Below, in pieces: positions 1 through 9,290 of a DNA stretch of 49,828 nucleotides. The translations under genes and the position numbers were made by a program. This DNA is from JAJTFW01 sp964534995 (GTDB lineage Bacteria > Bacteroidota > Bacteroidia > AKYH767-A > OLB10). A model generated the notes under the pieces. The model was not told the DNA's origin. It did not search any database and worked only from the letters and a program-made list of their open reading frames with translations. Position 1 is the stretch's first letter, and each line of letters begins with the position of its first letter. The DNA is taken from the NCBI GenBank assembly GCA_964534995.1, contig CAZHSC010000019.1, positions 1 through 49,828 on the forward strand, read 5' to 3'.

Positions 1-2
1 CC

Positions 3-809
3 GCCAGCGACGGAATGATCATTCATGGATATCTCACCCTTCCTAAAAATGTAAAGGCACAAAGCGGATTACCCGTTATCATCAATCCTCATGGTGGCCC
101 CTGGGCCCGAGACAGCTGGGGCTTCAATCCCGAAGTGCAGTTCCTGGCCAACCGTGGTTACGCAGTCTTTCAGATGAATTTCAGGGGAAGCACCGGTTAT
201 GGCAGGAAATTCTGGGAAGCTTCCTTTAAGCAATGGGGTCAGGCCATGCAAAGTGATATCACCGACGGGGTGAACTGGCTGATAAAAGAAAAAATCGCTG
301 ACCGGTCCAGAATTGCCATTTATGGAGCTTCATACGGAGGATACGCCACCCTGGCCGGTATTACCTTTACTCCTGATTTATATACCTGTGCCATTGATTA
401 TGTTGGTGTTTCCAACCTTTTCACTTTTATGAAAACCATCCCGCCCTACTGGAAACAATATCTGGAAATGATGTACCAGATGGTAGGTAATCCTTCTGAC
501 CCTGCCGACTCTGTTATGATGCACAAGTATTCCCCGGTATTTCATGTTGACAACATCCGTTGTCCTTTATTTATTGCTCAAGGTGCAAAAGACCCCCGCG
601 TAAATAAAAGTGAAAGTGATCAGGTGGTAGAGGCCTTAAAGAAGAAAAACATTGAAGTGCAATACCTGGTTAAGGAAAATGAGGGCCATGGATTCCGGAA
701 CGAAGAAAACAGATTTGAGTTTTATGGCGCTATGGAATCCTTCCTTAATAAACATATGGTAAAAAAAGAGCAGGTTCCGGTGATACGCAGCACGCCATTC
801 GGCAAGTAA
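3..809 (+). CDS. S9 family peptidase, C-terminal catalytic part (5' end outside window)
   Basis: This is the alpha/beta-hydrolase catalytic domain of a prolyl-oligopeptidase (S9) family serine peptidase, probably of the dipeptidyl- or acylaminoacyl-peptidase type. The reading frame is open to the left edge, so the ATG at 15 is internal and the N-terminal beta-propeller lies outside the window. The oxyanion-side motif NPHGGPW is followed by the nucleophile motif GASYGGY (Ser codon at 330), the acid motif AQGAKDPRVN and the catalytic His in ENEGHGF, so all three triad residues are present. Family knowledge says these enzymes cleave short peptides, in Bacteroidota often in the periplasm; location cannot be judged without the N-terminus. 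A terminator-like hairpin follows. Confidence 0.93.
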   Translation, partial: ASDGMIIHGYLTLPKNVKAQSGLPVIINPHGGPWARDSWGFNPEVQFLANRGYAVFQMNFRGSTGYGRKFWEASFKQWGQAMQSDITDGVNWLIKEKIADRSRIAIYGASYGGYATLAGITFTPDLYTCAIDYVGVSNLFTFMKTIPPYWKQYLEMMYQMVGNPSDPADSVMMHKYSPVFHVDNIRCPLFIAQGAKDPRVNKSESDQVVEALKKKNIEVQYLVKENEGHGFRNEENRFEFYGAMESFLNKHMVKKEQVPVIRSTPFGK

Positions 810-858
810 GTGCACGGCTACCCGGCTATTATACCCTCTCAATAAATTATAAAAGGAG

Positions 859-885
859 AAAGCATGTGAAAAAAGCATGCTTTTT
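859..885 (+). terminator. Intrinsic terminator after the S9 peptidase
   Basis: An 8-bp stem (AAAGCATG / CATGCTTT) closes a 9-base loop and runs into a T tract. It lies 50 bases after the peptidase stop codon and before fadN. Seen by eye; no folding energy was calculated. Confidence 0.65.
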
Positions 886-966
886 CTGTTGATAAATGGA
901 GGCGGGCCACCTGAAAAGCATCATTAAATCCAATTATGTTTGAGCCTGCCTCCCGCTAACAGAAAT

Positions 967-3369
967 ATGCGAAAAATAAAAAAAGTAGCCGTATTAGGAT
1001 CCGGCATCATGGGTTCAAGGATTGCCTGTCATTTTGCCAACATCGGCCTGAACGTTCTACTTCTTGACATTTGTCCCAGTGAGCTAACCAAAGAGGAAGA
1101 GGCGAAGGGGCTTGGATTGAATCATCCTGCGGTGCGAAACCGGATTGTGAACGATGCACTGGCAACAACATTAAATTCCAATCCGGCATCCTTGTATAAT
1201 AAAAAGAATGCCGGCCTGATCAAGACCGGAAATTTTGATGATAACTTTCCTGAAATCGGATCCTGTGACTGGATCATCGAAGCAGTAGTTGAACGCCTCG
1301 ACATCAAGAAAAGTATTTTTGAAAAGGTGGAGCAATACCGGAAAACCGGTACAATCGTAAGCAGCAACACGTCCGGCATTCCCATTGCCATGATGGAAGC
1401 GGGAAGAAGCGAAGATTTTAAGAATCATTTTTGCGGCACCCATTTCTTTAACCCGCCCCGTTATTTAAAGTTGCTGGAAATAATACCGGGTACACAAACG
1501 GATAAAGAGGTGATTACCTTCCTTACAGAATATGGTGAGCTTTTCCTGGGTAAAACAACGGTACTTTGCAAAGACACCCCGGCATTTATCGCAAACCGCA
1601 TAGGTATTTTCGGCATCATGTACCTTTTCCACCTGGTAGAAAAAATGCAGATGACCGTTGAGGATGTTGACAATCTTACCGGAAGTGTACTTGGCAGGCC
1701 TAAATCCGCCACCTTCAGGACCTGCGACGTGGTTGGTCTTGACACACTGGTGCATGTTGCGAACGGATTAAGCACCGGTCTGAAGAATGACAGTATGATC
1801 GCTCACTTCAAATTGCCCGCTTACATATCCACTATGATTGATAATAAGTGGTTGGGTGATAAAACGAAGCAGGGCTTTTATAAAAAGGTAAAAGGAGCTG
1901 ATGGAAAATCAGAAATCCTCGCCCTTGATCTGAAGGACATGGAATACAAGTCCCGAAAGAAAAACAAATTCGCCACCCTCGAGCAGGCAAAAAATACGGA
2001 CAGCCTCCAATCACGGATGAAAATTCTGATTGCGGGTAATGACCAGGCCGGAGAATTTTACCGCGCTTCATTTTATGGACTTTTCCGGTATGTATCCGAG
2101 CGCATTCCTGAAATAGCAGATGAAGTATTCCGTATTGATGCCGCCATGGAGGCCGGTTTTGGCTGGGAAGCGGGTCCTTTTGAATGCTGGGATATGCTGG
2201 GAGTGGAGGAAACGGTGAAGGCCATGAAAAGCGCCGGGATGCACTGTACCCCATGGGTGGACAACATGCTGGCCGCCGGGTGCTCTTCATTCTATAAAAC
2301 CGAAGGGGGAAAAAAATGGTATTACGACCTTTCTACTGCTACCTATAAAATAATTCCAGGGCAGGAAGCCTGTATCTATTTGCAGCCCATCCGTGAAAAC
2401 AAAACCATTTGGAGTAACGCAGGATGTGCGGTAATAGACATTGGACAGGACGTACTCTGTTGCGAGTTCAGGACCAAGATGAACACCATAGGTTCCGAAA
2501 TTGTACAAGGGGTTAATAAAGCCATTGATTTAGCAGAGGAGCAATACAAAGGCCTGGTCATTGCCAATGAAGGAGCCAATTTCAGTGCCGGAGCCAACCT
2601 GGCCATGGTGCTGATGATGGCGATTGAACAGGAATGGGATGAAATTGACATGGCCATACGCATGTTTCAAAAAATGAACATGAGGGTACGTTATTCTTCG
2701 GTGCCGGTTGTTGTAGCCCCCTTTGGGTTGACCCTGGGCGGAGGCTGTGAGATTACATTACATGCGGATCAGGTGCAGGCCCATGCGGAACTTTATACAG
2801 GCATGGTGGAATTCGGCGTTGGCCTCATACCGGGCGGTGGTGGTACCAAGGAATTCGCGCTGAGGCTGTCGGACAGCTTAAAAGAGGGTGATTTGGAAAT
2901 GAACACGCTTCGCGAGCGCTTTCTTACCATAGGTCAGGCCAAAGTTTCTACTTCGGCTGCCGAAGCCTATGACCTCGGCATTTTAAGACCGGGACTAGAT
3001 AAAATAAGCATGAACCGGAACCGGTTAATAGCGGATGCCAGGGAGGCAGTATTAGCGATGGCAGATGCAGGTTATACAGAACCGGCTCCCAGAAAAGATA
3101 TTAAAGTATTAGGAAAGAGTGGTTTAGGAATTATCCTTGTGGGCGCCAATTCTATGTACTCCGGACACTACATTAGTGAACATGACCAGAAAATAAGCCA
3201 AAAACTGGGCTATGTGTTGTGCGGTGGCGACCTTAGTTCCCCAACTTTGGTATCTGAACAATACCTGTTGGACCTGGAAAGAGAGGCTTTTCTGTCATTA
3301 TGCGGCGAAAAAAAGACCCTTGAAAGAATTCAGGCGATTTTGACCAGCGGAAAACCCTTGCGGAATTAA
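967..3369 (+). CDS. fadN: 3-hydroxyacyl-CoA dehydrogenase / enoyl-CoA hydratase, FadN type
   Basis: Bifunctional beta-oxidation enzyme of about 800 residues with the dehydrogenase first and the hydratase last, the order of Bacillus FadN rather than E. coli FadB. The N-terminal Rossmann fold has GSGIMG at residues 11-16. The dehydrogenase catalytic region carries HFFNP with His159. The crotonase region near the C-terminus keeps both expected acids, Glu595 in GGGCE and Glu615 in MVEFGV, 20 residues apart as in active hydratases. The frame is open back to a TTG at 940, but the ATG at 967 (MRKIKKVAVLG) puts the Rossmann strand at the usual distance from the N-terminus, so I prefer it. It should hydrate trans-2-enoyl-CoA and oxidise the 3-hydroxyacyl-CoA with NAD. 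The partner thiolase is downstream at 4217. Confidence 0.93.
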   Translation: MRKIKKVAVLGSGIMGSRIACHFANIGLNVLLLDICPSELTKEEEAKGLGLNHPAVRNRIVNDALATTLNSNPASLYNKKNAGLIKTGNFDDNFPEIGSCDWIIEAVVERLDIKKSIFEKVEQYRKTGTIVSSNTSGIPIAMMEAGRSEDFKNHFCGTHFFNPPRYLKLLEIIPGTQTDKEVITFLTEYGELFLGKTTVLCKDTPAFIANRIGIFGIMYLFHLVEKMQMTVEDVDNLTGSVLGRPKSATFRTCDVVGLDTLVHVANGLSTGLKNDSMIAHFKLPAYISTMIDNKWLGDKTKQGFYKKVKGADGKSEILALDLKDMEYKSRKKNKFATLEQAKNTDSLQSRMKILIAGNDQAGEFYRASFYGLFRYVSERIPEIADEVFRIDAAMEAGFGWEAGPFECWDMLGVEETVKAMKSAGMHCTPWVDNMLAAGCSSFYKTEGGKKWYYDLSTATYKIIPGQEACIYLQPIRENKTIWSNAGCAVIDIGQDVLCCEFRTKMNTIGSEIVQGVNKAIDLAEEQYKGLVIANEGANFSAGANLAMVLMMAIEQEWDEIDMAIRMFQKMNMRVRYSSVPVVVAPFGLTLGGGCEITLHADQVQAHAELYTGMVEFGVGLIPGGGGTKEFALRLSDSLKEGDLEMNTLRERFLTIGQAKVSTSAAEAYDLGILRPGLDKISMNRNRLIADAREAVLAMADAGYTEPAPRKDIKVLGKSGLGIILVGANSMYSGHYISEHDQKISQKLGYVLCGGDLSSPTLVSEQYLLDLEREAFLSLCGEKKTLERIQAILTSGKPLRN

Positions 3370-3386
3370 ATTAGTTATTACTTTAG
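3358..3386 (+). promoter_or_regulatory. Candidate Bacteroidota promoter for the MORN-type gene
   Basis: TTG at 3358-3360, an 18-base spacer and TACTTTAG at 3379-3386 (7 of 8 to TAnnTTTG). The expected transcription start is some 15-20 bases before the ATG at 3406. It overlaps the 3' end of fadN. Inferred from consensus only. Confidence 0.4.
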
Positions 3387-3405
3387 CCAAGTAAACCGAA
3401 TAAGT

Positions 3406-4086
3406 ATGAAACGTTGGTGTATCCTGTTAACTTTTTTGTTTGCTATGCCTGTATTTCTTTCTGCGCAAACAGAAGACAAACCCAAATATGCTCCCGGACG
3501 GGAAAAACATCGGAATAAAACCGATGAACTTGGTCAAAAGCAAGGTTTATGGCGTACATACAATTCTCTGGGGGATTTAATCAATGAGGTGGAATATGTC
3601 AATGACAAGCGACATGGCATCAGCAGGAGATTTTATCCATATGGCAAAGTGATGGAAGAAATCGAATATCAAAACGGTATTAAAGAAGGCGTATACAAAC
3701 GTTATTTCTATTCGGGACAGGTAAAGCAGGAAGGTGAATACATCGCCAATAAAAAAGATGGCAAATGGACTAAATATTATGAAGACGGTGAAGTAGCTTC
3801 CGAGGGTTATTACAAAAACAACAAAAGGGACGGTGAATGGAGAACCTTCAACAGAAAGGGCCAGTTGATCAATTCTTCTTCTTACAAAGACGGTGTTGAC
3901 CTTAAAGCCGCTGCGGAAGAAGCCAAGAAAGCAGAGGCAGCCAAGAAAGCGGCGGAAGCAAAAAAGGCAGCTGAAAAAGGCGGGAAACCCGGCGCCACTC
4001 CCAATCAGCAAGGGGATACCACAAAAACCAGTGCCCCTCCTCCTCCCCCTGCGCCAGCCCCCCCCGATACCAGCAAGAAAAAATAA
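3406..4086 (+). CDS. Secreted MORN-repeat (YwqK-like) protein with Ala/Lys and Pro-rich tail
   Basis: A 226-residue protein with an N-terminal signal peptide (hydrophobic residues about 4-20, likely cleavage after LSAQ). Residues about 35-165 are at least five repeats of roughly 23 residues with the MORN/YwqK pattern, such as KQGLWRTYNSLGD and KDGKWTKYYEDGE, which form a beta-hairpin solenoid. It then switches to a charged Ala/Lys/Glu segment that is probably helical, and a proline-rich tail ending in DTSKKK. Proteins of this type are common in Bacteroidota envelopes and their partners are mostly unknown; the label 'antitoxin' sometimes attached to YwqK is not supported here, as no toxin gene is adjacent. 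It has its own candidate promoter and a clear terminator, so it is probably not co-transcribed with fadA. Confidence 0.85.
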   Translation: MKRWCILLTFLFAMPVFLSAQTEDKPKYAPGREKHRNKTDELGQKQGLWRTYNSLGDLINEVEYVNDKRHGISRRFYPYGKVMEEIEYQNGIKEGVYKRYFYSGQVKQEGEYIANKKDGKWTKYYEDGEVASEGYYKNNKRDGEWRTFNRKGQLINSSSYKDGVDLKAAAEEAKKAEAAKKAAEAKKAAEKGGKPGATPNQQGDTTKTSAPPPPPAPAPPDTSKKK

Positions 4087-4095
4087 TATGCTAAG

Positions 4096-4122
4096 AAAAT
4101 CCTGCAATGCAGGATTTTTTTT
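4096..4122 (+). terminator. Strong intrinsic terminator after the MORN-type gene
   Basis: A perfect 10-bp stem (AAAATCCTGC / GCAGGATTTT) with loop AAT at 4096-4118 runs directly into a T tract. It begins 10 bases after the stop codon and separates this gene from fadA. Confidence 0.85.
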
Positions 4123-4216
4123 TACCTGTTTATAATTTTTTTTAATTCAAAAACAGCGGCCCGCATTCCTGCATTTGTTTCTATAATTTCGCTGGAAACC
4201 ATATAATATTCTGACA

Positions 4217-5395
4217 ATGTCACAAGCATATATCATCACCGGATACAGAACAGCGGTGGGAAAGGCACCCCGTGGTATGTTTCGATTTACCCGGCCGGAT
4301 GATTTATCTGTTGCCGTAATTCAACGGATGCTGGAAGATGTTCCTCAACTCGACAAAGAATGCATCGATGATGTGATTGTAGGTAACGCCACTCCTGAAG
4401 CTGAGCAGGGACTAAATATGGGACGAATGATATCCCTGATGGGCCTTCATACTGATAAAGTACCGGGCATGACTGTAAACCGATATTGTGCGTCCGGCCT
4501 TGAAACCATTGCCATTGCCGCAGCAAAAATAAAATCCGGGATGGCAGATTGTATCATTGCCGGTGGCGCAGAATGCATGAGCCCCATTCCCTTCGGAGGC
4601 TGGAAAATAGTACCAAATTATGAATTGGCTAAAGTACATCCCGACTATTATTGGGGCATGGGACTTACCGCGGAAGCAGTTGCCCAGGATTATAAAATCA
4701 GCCGCGAAGATCAGGATGCATTTTCCTTAAAATCCCATCAAAAGGCGGTAAAGGCGATACAGCAAGGAGTTTTTAAAAATCAAATTGTACCCTATGTCAT
4801 TCACGAAACTTTTCTGGATGAAAATGAGAAGAAGCAAAGCAGGCAAACCCTTGCAGATACTGACGAAGGCGCACGTGCCGATACCTCCCTTGAACGCCTC
4901 GCGAAACTCAAACCCGTTTTCGATGCGAAGGGTTCCGTAACGGCAGGAAACAGTTCACAAACCAGCGATGGTGCCGCCTTTGTACTTGTCGTATCAGAAA
5001 AAATGTTAAAGCAACTTCAGGTGCAACCCCGTTTGCGCTTTGCCGGATATGCCGTGGCAGGTGTAGCACCGCGAATTATGGGTATCGGTCCGGTTAAGGC
5101 TATACCCGCCGTGCTGAAACAAACCGGAATCAAACAAAACGAAATTGACCTCATTGAACTGAACGAAGCCTTTGCTTCACAAAGTCTGGCCATCATACGT
5201 GAACTTGACCTGGACGAAGAAAAAGTAAACGTAAACGGTGGCGCCATCGCCCTGGGCCACCCACTGGGATGTACCGGTGGGAAACTGACGGTGCAGATCA
5301 TGAATGAACTTGAAGTCAGGAAACAAAAATATGGTTTGGTGACCATGTGTGTGGGAACAGGCCAGGGAGCAGCAGGTATTTTTGAAAGATTGTAA
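4217..5395 (+). CDS. fadA: Acetyl-CoA C-acyltransferase (3-ketoacyl-CoA thiolase)
   Basis: Thiolase of 392 residues, the normal family length. All catalytic residues are visible: nucleophile Cys91 in NRYCASGLE, His348 in ALGHPLGC and the second Cys378 in MCVGTGQG. It cleaves 3-ketoacyl-CoA with CoA to acetyl-CoA and a shortened acyl-CoA, the last step of beta-oxidation; biosynthetic acetoacetyl-CoA formation is possible from sequence alone, but the nearby FadN favours degradation. The gene starts after the terminator of the preceding gene. The ATG at 4217 gives the standard N-terminus (MSQAYIITGYRTAVGK). Confidence 0.95.
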   Translation: MSQAYIITGYRTAVGKAPRGMFRFTRPDDLSVAVIQRMLEDVPQLDKECIDDVIVGNATPEAEQGLNMGRMISLMGLHTDKVPGMTVNRYCASGLETIAIAAAKIKSGMADCIIAGGAECMSPIPFGGWKIVPNYELAKVHPDYYWGMGLTAEAVAQDYKISREDQDAFSLKSHQKAVKAIQQGVFKNQIVPYVIHETFLDENEKKQSRQTLADTDEGARADTSLERLAKLKPVFDAKGSVTAGNSSQTSDGAAFVLVVSEKMLKQLQVQPRLRFAGYAVAGVAPRIMGIGPVKAIPAVLKQTGIKQNEIDLIELNEAFASQSLAIIRELDLDEEKVNVNGGAIALGHPLGCTGGKLTVQIMNELEVRKQKYGLVTMCVGTGQGAAGIFERL

Positions 5396-5868
5396 TGCCG
5401 GGTGTAAAAATCATATCCTGCAAAGGTTCAGTCTTTGCATCAGACCCTGTTTATTTTGAATATTTAAGCTGACAGCATCCCACCACAATAACAGAGAGAT
5501 TCTTCACCTCCTGAATTCTCTGAAAAGTTGTCTTGACTGCAAATTTTCAGACTTAATAATCCGCCAGATAAAACGGCCTTTAAAGGAAAACAGAAATCAT
5601 TTTTTCCAACAGGAAAAGAACCCTGCATTAAATTAATGTTAATTTACCCTGCCTTTTTTTAAATAAATGTTACTATTTACAGGTATTACCAAATGTTTAA
5701 TTTATTGTTAAGTACTTTGCGGTGTTCCTTTGACAGAAAACACAAAAACATGTATGCTGGCTATCATCACAACAAGGCCTCTGTCAAGACAATAGACTTA
5801 TTGAGTTTACGAAATCATTAAGTAATTATTAATAAGCAGAAAAAACAACCCGATCACAGCTCAAAAAA
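5396..5868. other. 473-bp AT-rich intergenic region
   Basis: No ORF with coding character was found between fadA and the porin gene. The second half is AT-rich and presumably holds the porin promoter, but I could not place a convincing TTG/TAnnTTTG pair. No strong terminator hairpin was seen. Confidence 0.6.
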
Positions 5869-7119
5869 ATGAAACACCTCGCATTAACAAAAAGTAACAC
5901 TATTCAACCCGTGCACTTTAAAGTACTGCTTGTTTGTTTTTTCATTCTGATTTCAAACATCTCTTTTGCACAACAGGAAAAAGACACATTAAAAAAAGAA
6001 AGTCCCAAAAAGTGGTTTGAGTCGATGTCCATCAGAGGCTATGTGCAGGCACGCTACAACCGTTTGCTGGAGACAAACCCCGACCTGAAATGCGAACAAT
6101 GCGATAAAAGCTGGGGTGACAAGGGGGCTTTCTTTCTGAGGCGGGTACGCATCATCTGGTCCGGACAAATCTCTAAACAGGTGTATTTCTATATCCAACC
6201 GGATTTTGCAAGTTCTGCCAGTTCCACCAGCCTTCAGTTTGCACAGTTGAGAGACGCTTATTTTGATCTGGGACTTGATGCAAAAAACGAGTTCAGATTT
6301 CGTATCGGGCAAAGTAAAATCCCGTATGGATTTGAAAACCTGCAAAGCAGCCAAAACCGATTGCCCCTCGACAGGAATGACGGTATCAACAGCGCACTCA
6401 GTAATGAACGCGACCTGGGTATGATGTTCTATTATGCGCCAGAAAAAGTAAGGAACCTGTTCAGGGATCTTGTCAACGATGGATTAAAAGGTTCTGGTGA
6501 CTACGGAATAATTGGTCTGGCAATTTATAATGGCCAAACGGCAAATAAACCCGAGTTAAACAACAACCAACATGTTGCAGGCCGTATCAGTTATCCATTT
6601 AAAATCGGCAGTCAGATTATTGAACCGGGTGTGCAGGGATATACCGGGAAATTTGTTATCCCGACGGACCAGATCAACCAGGGCACCAAATACAATGAAA
6701 AGAGGGAATACATTGATGAACGTGTAGCGGGATCCTTTGTGCTTTACCCTAAGCCATTCGGGATACAGGCCGAATACAATGTTGGACGCGGCCCGGAATT
6801 CAATAAAGAGAGTGATTCGATTGAAGTACGCGATTTACATGGAGGCTATGTGACACTTTCATACAAAACCCATTTTGGAAAGCATATCCTAATCCCTTTC
6901 GGCAGATACCAATTATATAAAGGCGGAAAAAAGCATGAAACCGATGCCCGCAGTTATCGGGTAGAAGAATATGAAATTGGATTTGAATGGCAGCCCATAA
7001 AACAATTTGAATTCGTTGCCATGTATACCATTTCTTCCCGCAGATTCGAAGATTTCAAAAACCAGAATAATTTGCAGGATGGTAATTTGCTGAGACTACA
7101 GGCCCAGATAAATTTTTAA
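5869..7119 (+). CDS. Outer-membrane porin, phosphate-selective porin O/P type
   Basis: A 416-residue outer-membrane beta-barrel. A long N-terminus with a hydrophobic core (about residues 18-34, ending ISFAQQ) acts as signal peptide. The mature part starts with SIRGYVQARYNR, then GAFFLRRVRIIWSG and YFYIQPDF, the characteristic opening strands of the OprO/OprP family. The FRFRIGQSKIPYGFENLQSS segment is a strong family signature, and the protein ends in alternating hydrophobic residues with a terminal Phe (LRLQAQINF), as barrel proteins do. The family imports phosphate or polyphosphate in pseudomonads; in Bacteroidota the substrate is usually unknown, and no phosphate-uptake gene is nearby. Transcribed alone as far as can be seen. 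Confidence 0.88.
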   Translation: MKHLALTKSNTIQPVHFKVLLVCFFILISNISFAQQEKDTLKKESPKKWFESMSIRGYVQARYNRLLETNPDLKCEQCDKSWGDKGAFFLRRVRIIWSGQISKQVYFYIQPDFASSASSTSLQFAQLRDAYFDLGLDAKNEFRFRIGQSKIPYGFENLQSSQNRLPLDRNDGINSALSNERDLGMMFYYAPEKVRNLFRDLVNDGLKGSGDYGIIGLAIYNGQTANKPELNNNQHVAGRISYPFKIGSQIIEPGVQGYTGKFVIPTDQINQGTKYNEKREYIDERVAGSFVLYPKPFGIQAEYNVGRGPEFNKESDSIEVRDLHGGYVTLSYKTHFGKHILIPFGRYQLYKGGKKHETDARSYRVEEYEIGFEWQPIKQFEFVAMYTISSRRFEDFKNQNNLQDGNLLRLQAQINF

Positions 7120-7406
7120 CAGCGTCCGTGTCCTGTAAATGCTGAATCCTTCGCCGGAATACAGTAAGAAAAACAATTTATTTAAACGAAGGGCGGGGAA
7201 TCCATTCTACACTCTTTTTCCGCAATTCAACTGTATGCCGTGTACCTGCCATAAAAACATCCCATTTCCTACTACCTCGGCCTGTGCCTTCAATCATTTG
7301 CTGATTATTCCATCCGGACTGGATACCCGATGAAAAAAAAACAAAAAATAAAGTCACGGGACATAATTACACTCCGGCATTTTTACCATCTTGCATTCAC
7401 AAAAGT

Positions 7407-8856
7407 ATGTTGGGAGACTTCACAGCACTGGCGGGTATCCTCTGTACCCTTTTCTTATTGCTGGGTGGATTGCAAATCTTACAGCGCAGGAACAAATTAT
7501 CTGCCATTACCACCCATGAACTCAGGCTGTTTATTATTGGCCTGACTTCTTCGATTTCTCCGTTGGTCACCACCAACTACCGCATTGTCATCTTTATTGC
7601 TCTTGTCGCCTTTATTTTAATACTATTCCTGACGCGNNNNNNNNNNCACCGACCAAAGGAACCGGGATATAATATATTTCCTGGCCGGATTTCTCCTCCT
7701 GATGTTTGTTTTTAAAGGCAATGTACTCCTCAGCAGCGCATCAATTGCCCTTCATGCCTTTTGTAAGGCCGGCGCCATGTTCACCCGGTTACACATTTCG
7801 AAAAAAAGAGGGCATTCCGGAATGCTACCAAAGCGCCCTGAAGGCAATATTGCTTTTGTAGGCACAGGACTTATTTTATTCATTGTAACCTACTCCGTGA
7901 TTCTGAATTCATTTACACTGTCCAGTAATTTTCTATCCAATACCGGACAGTTTTTCTTTTTGCTGTTCATTTTAATGGCCATAGAACAAATCAGCGTAAG
8001 TGGCACCGAAAATTTCCTGATCCCTGTTTCGTCATCGATATTATTCAGCGCGGAAAATAAACTTGCCGCCTACCCATCCCTTTATCTATACATACTGATT
8101 CCGGCGGCGGCCCTTCTTTTTCTGTACTACTGCAAACAAAAGATGATACTTTCCTATAACGGATCCTTCGCCGCCATGCTGCTAGGTTTATCCTTGCTGT
8201 ATTTCCAGGGAGTAGCCTCCATTGTACTGCTGCTTTTTTTTATGCTCAGCAGTACTTTCATAGGGACACTATTAAAAGGGAGTTCCGGCTACAGCGATGA
8301 AAAAAGCACCTTGCCAAGAGATGAATGGCAGGTATTATCAAACGGAGGATTTTTTTTAGTTACCATGATATGCTTTGTTTTTAATCAAAATGAAATTTTT
8401 CTGACCGCAGCATTGATCAGTATGGCAGTCAGTACATCCGACACCTGGGCTTCGGAAACGGGCATGGGTTTAAAAGGAAAGACAATAGATGTGCTTACCT
8501 TCAAAAAAATATCTGCAGGTTCGTCCGGGGGCATCAGCCTGGCGGGCACAACAGCAGGTTTTACGGGCGCATTAAGCATGGCCCTGCTCAGCACATTTCT
8601 ATTTGACAGTTTTGACCTCTTCAGGGTAACTGTTATTACCTGTTTTGGTTTTACAGGAATGCTTATTGACAGTTTTATTGGTTCGAAGTACCAGGTTAAA
8701 TACCGCTGCGCGACGACCCGGATTTGGTCTGACCGAAGTAAAAAAAGCATCGATGAAGAACAAAAAGGAATTTCATGGATCAATAATGACATGGTCAATG
8801 TACTAAGTAATGGAGGCACTGTAGCGCTCTATCTATCCCTTCAAATACTCTTATAA
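7407..8856 (+). CDS. Polyprenol/phytol kinase-like plus DUF92 (VTE6/TMEM19-like) fusion, interrupted by an assembly gap
   Basis: Two blocks of one membrane protein flank the 10-N gap. The left block (ATG 7407 to 7636) is hydrophobic and opens a CTP-dependent polyprenol-kinase-like fold. After the gap the frame is open from 7648 and continues that domain: SGMLPKRPEGN and IEQISVSGTENFLIPVSSS resemble the conserved 'E-G-S' and 'E..s.....DN..iP' motifs of dolichol/phytol kinases. From about 8130 on it is a DUF92 protein with STSDTWASETG, KISAGSSGGISLAGT, DSFIGSKYQVKY and NDMVNVLSNGG. Plant VTE5 is a phytol kinase, and VTE6, of the DUF92 family, a phytyl-phosphate kinase, so the fusion could phosphorylate an isoprenoid alcohol twice; substrate unknown. 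The frames left and right of the Ns differ, because the N count is arbitrary. Many transmembrane segments. Confidence 0.75.
7637..7646. other. Scaffold gap (10 Ns)
   Basis: Ten consecutive N bases. The round number and the frame change across it point to a placeholder of unknown true length within the kinase/DUF92 gene. Confidence 0.97.
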
Positions 8857-9290
8857 TTCACGGAAGTATTATAAAGAAAAAGTCCGGCCTGAATCATATC
8901 TGATGATTTGGATGCAGCCACTTAAAATCTGTTTTAATGATCTTAATGTATTAAAGAATAACGTCCGCCCTTAATAAAAAGTAACCCGGTTTGCGTTTAT
9001 TAATTTTCAAAAGGTGTCTGTTGCATTTACATCATCACCATGGTGACAGGGTTAATAATGATCAGAATTTAACACTCCGGCAATCACATCACAACTGTTA
9101 TGGGGTCGGACAACTTAGCCTTCCGATCCATAATTTTCTTATTTCCGGAAAACACGAACAGCACCAAATCCCTGCCTATTCCGAATCCCAATTCCTGCAT
9201 ATCAGGCAATTATCATTCCCGCATCCTTTTTTCTTGCCGGATTTAAAAAAATAGCTATACTTGTAAATCACAATATCAATCCACGTTGAC
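8857..9290. other. 434-bp intergenic region before the SBBP-repeat gene
   Basis: A short ORF at 8991-9254 is His-rich, low in coding character and matches nothing I recognise. Apart from the promoter candidate at 9234-9263 nothing was seen. Confidence 0.55.
9234..9263 (+). promoter_or_regulatory. Candidate Bacteroidota promoter for the SBBP-repeat gene
   Basis: TTG at 9234-9236, a 19-base spacer and TATACTTG at 9256-9263 (7 of 8 to TAnnTTTG). The spacing is ideal for the Bacteroidota primary sigma factor and the box ends 27 bases before the ATG at 9291. Confidence 0.6.

Noticed and set aside
1832..2290. Minus-strand ORF of 152 codons
   Set aside because: Opposite fadN, no recognisable domain.
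3406..4086. Toxin-antitoxin module (YwqK 'antitoxin' label)
   Set aside because: No toxin gene nearby, and the protein has a secretion signal and a long low-complexity tail.
3577..4107. Minus-strand ORF of 176 codons
   Set aside because: It lies wholly opposite the MORN-type gene, whose repeats and signal peptide are clear; the product is a low-complexity shadow.
7139..7545. Two short plus-strand ORFs before and over the start of the kinase/DUF92 gene
   Set aside because: No motifs; the second overlaps the real frame that starts at 7407.
8991..9254. Plus-strand ORF of 87 codons
   Set aside because: His-rich, no signal or domain, overlaps the promoter candidate of the SBBP-repeat gene.
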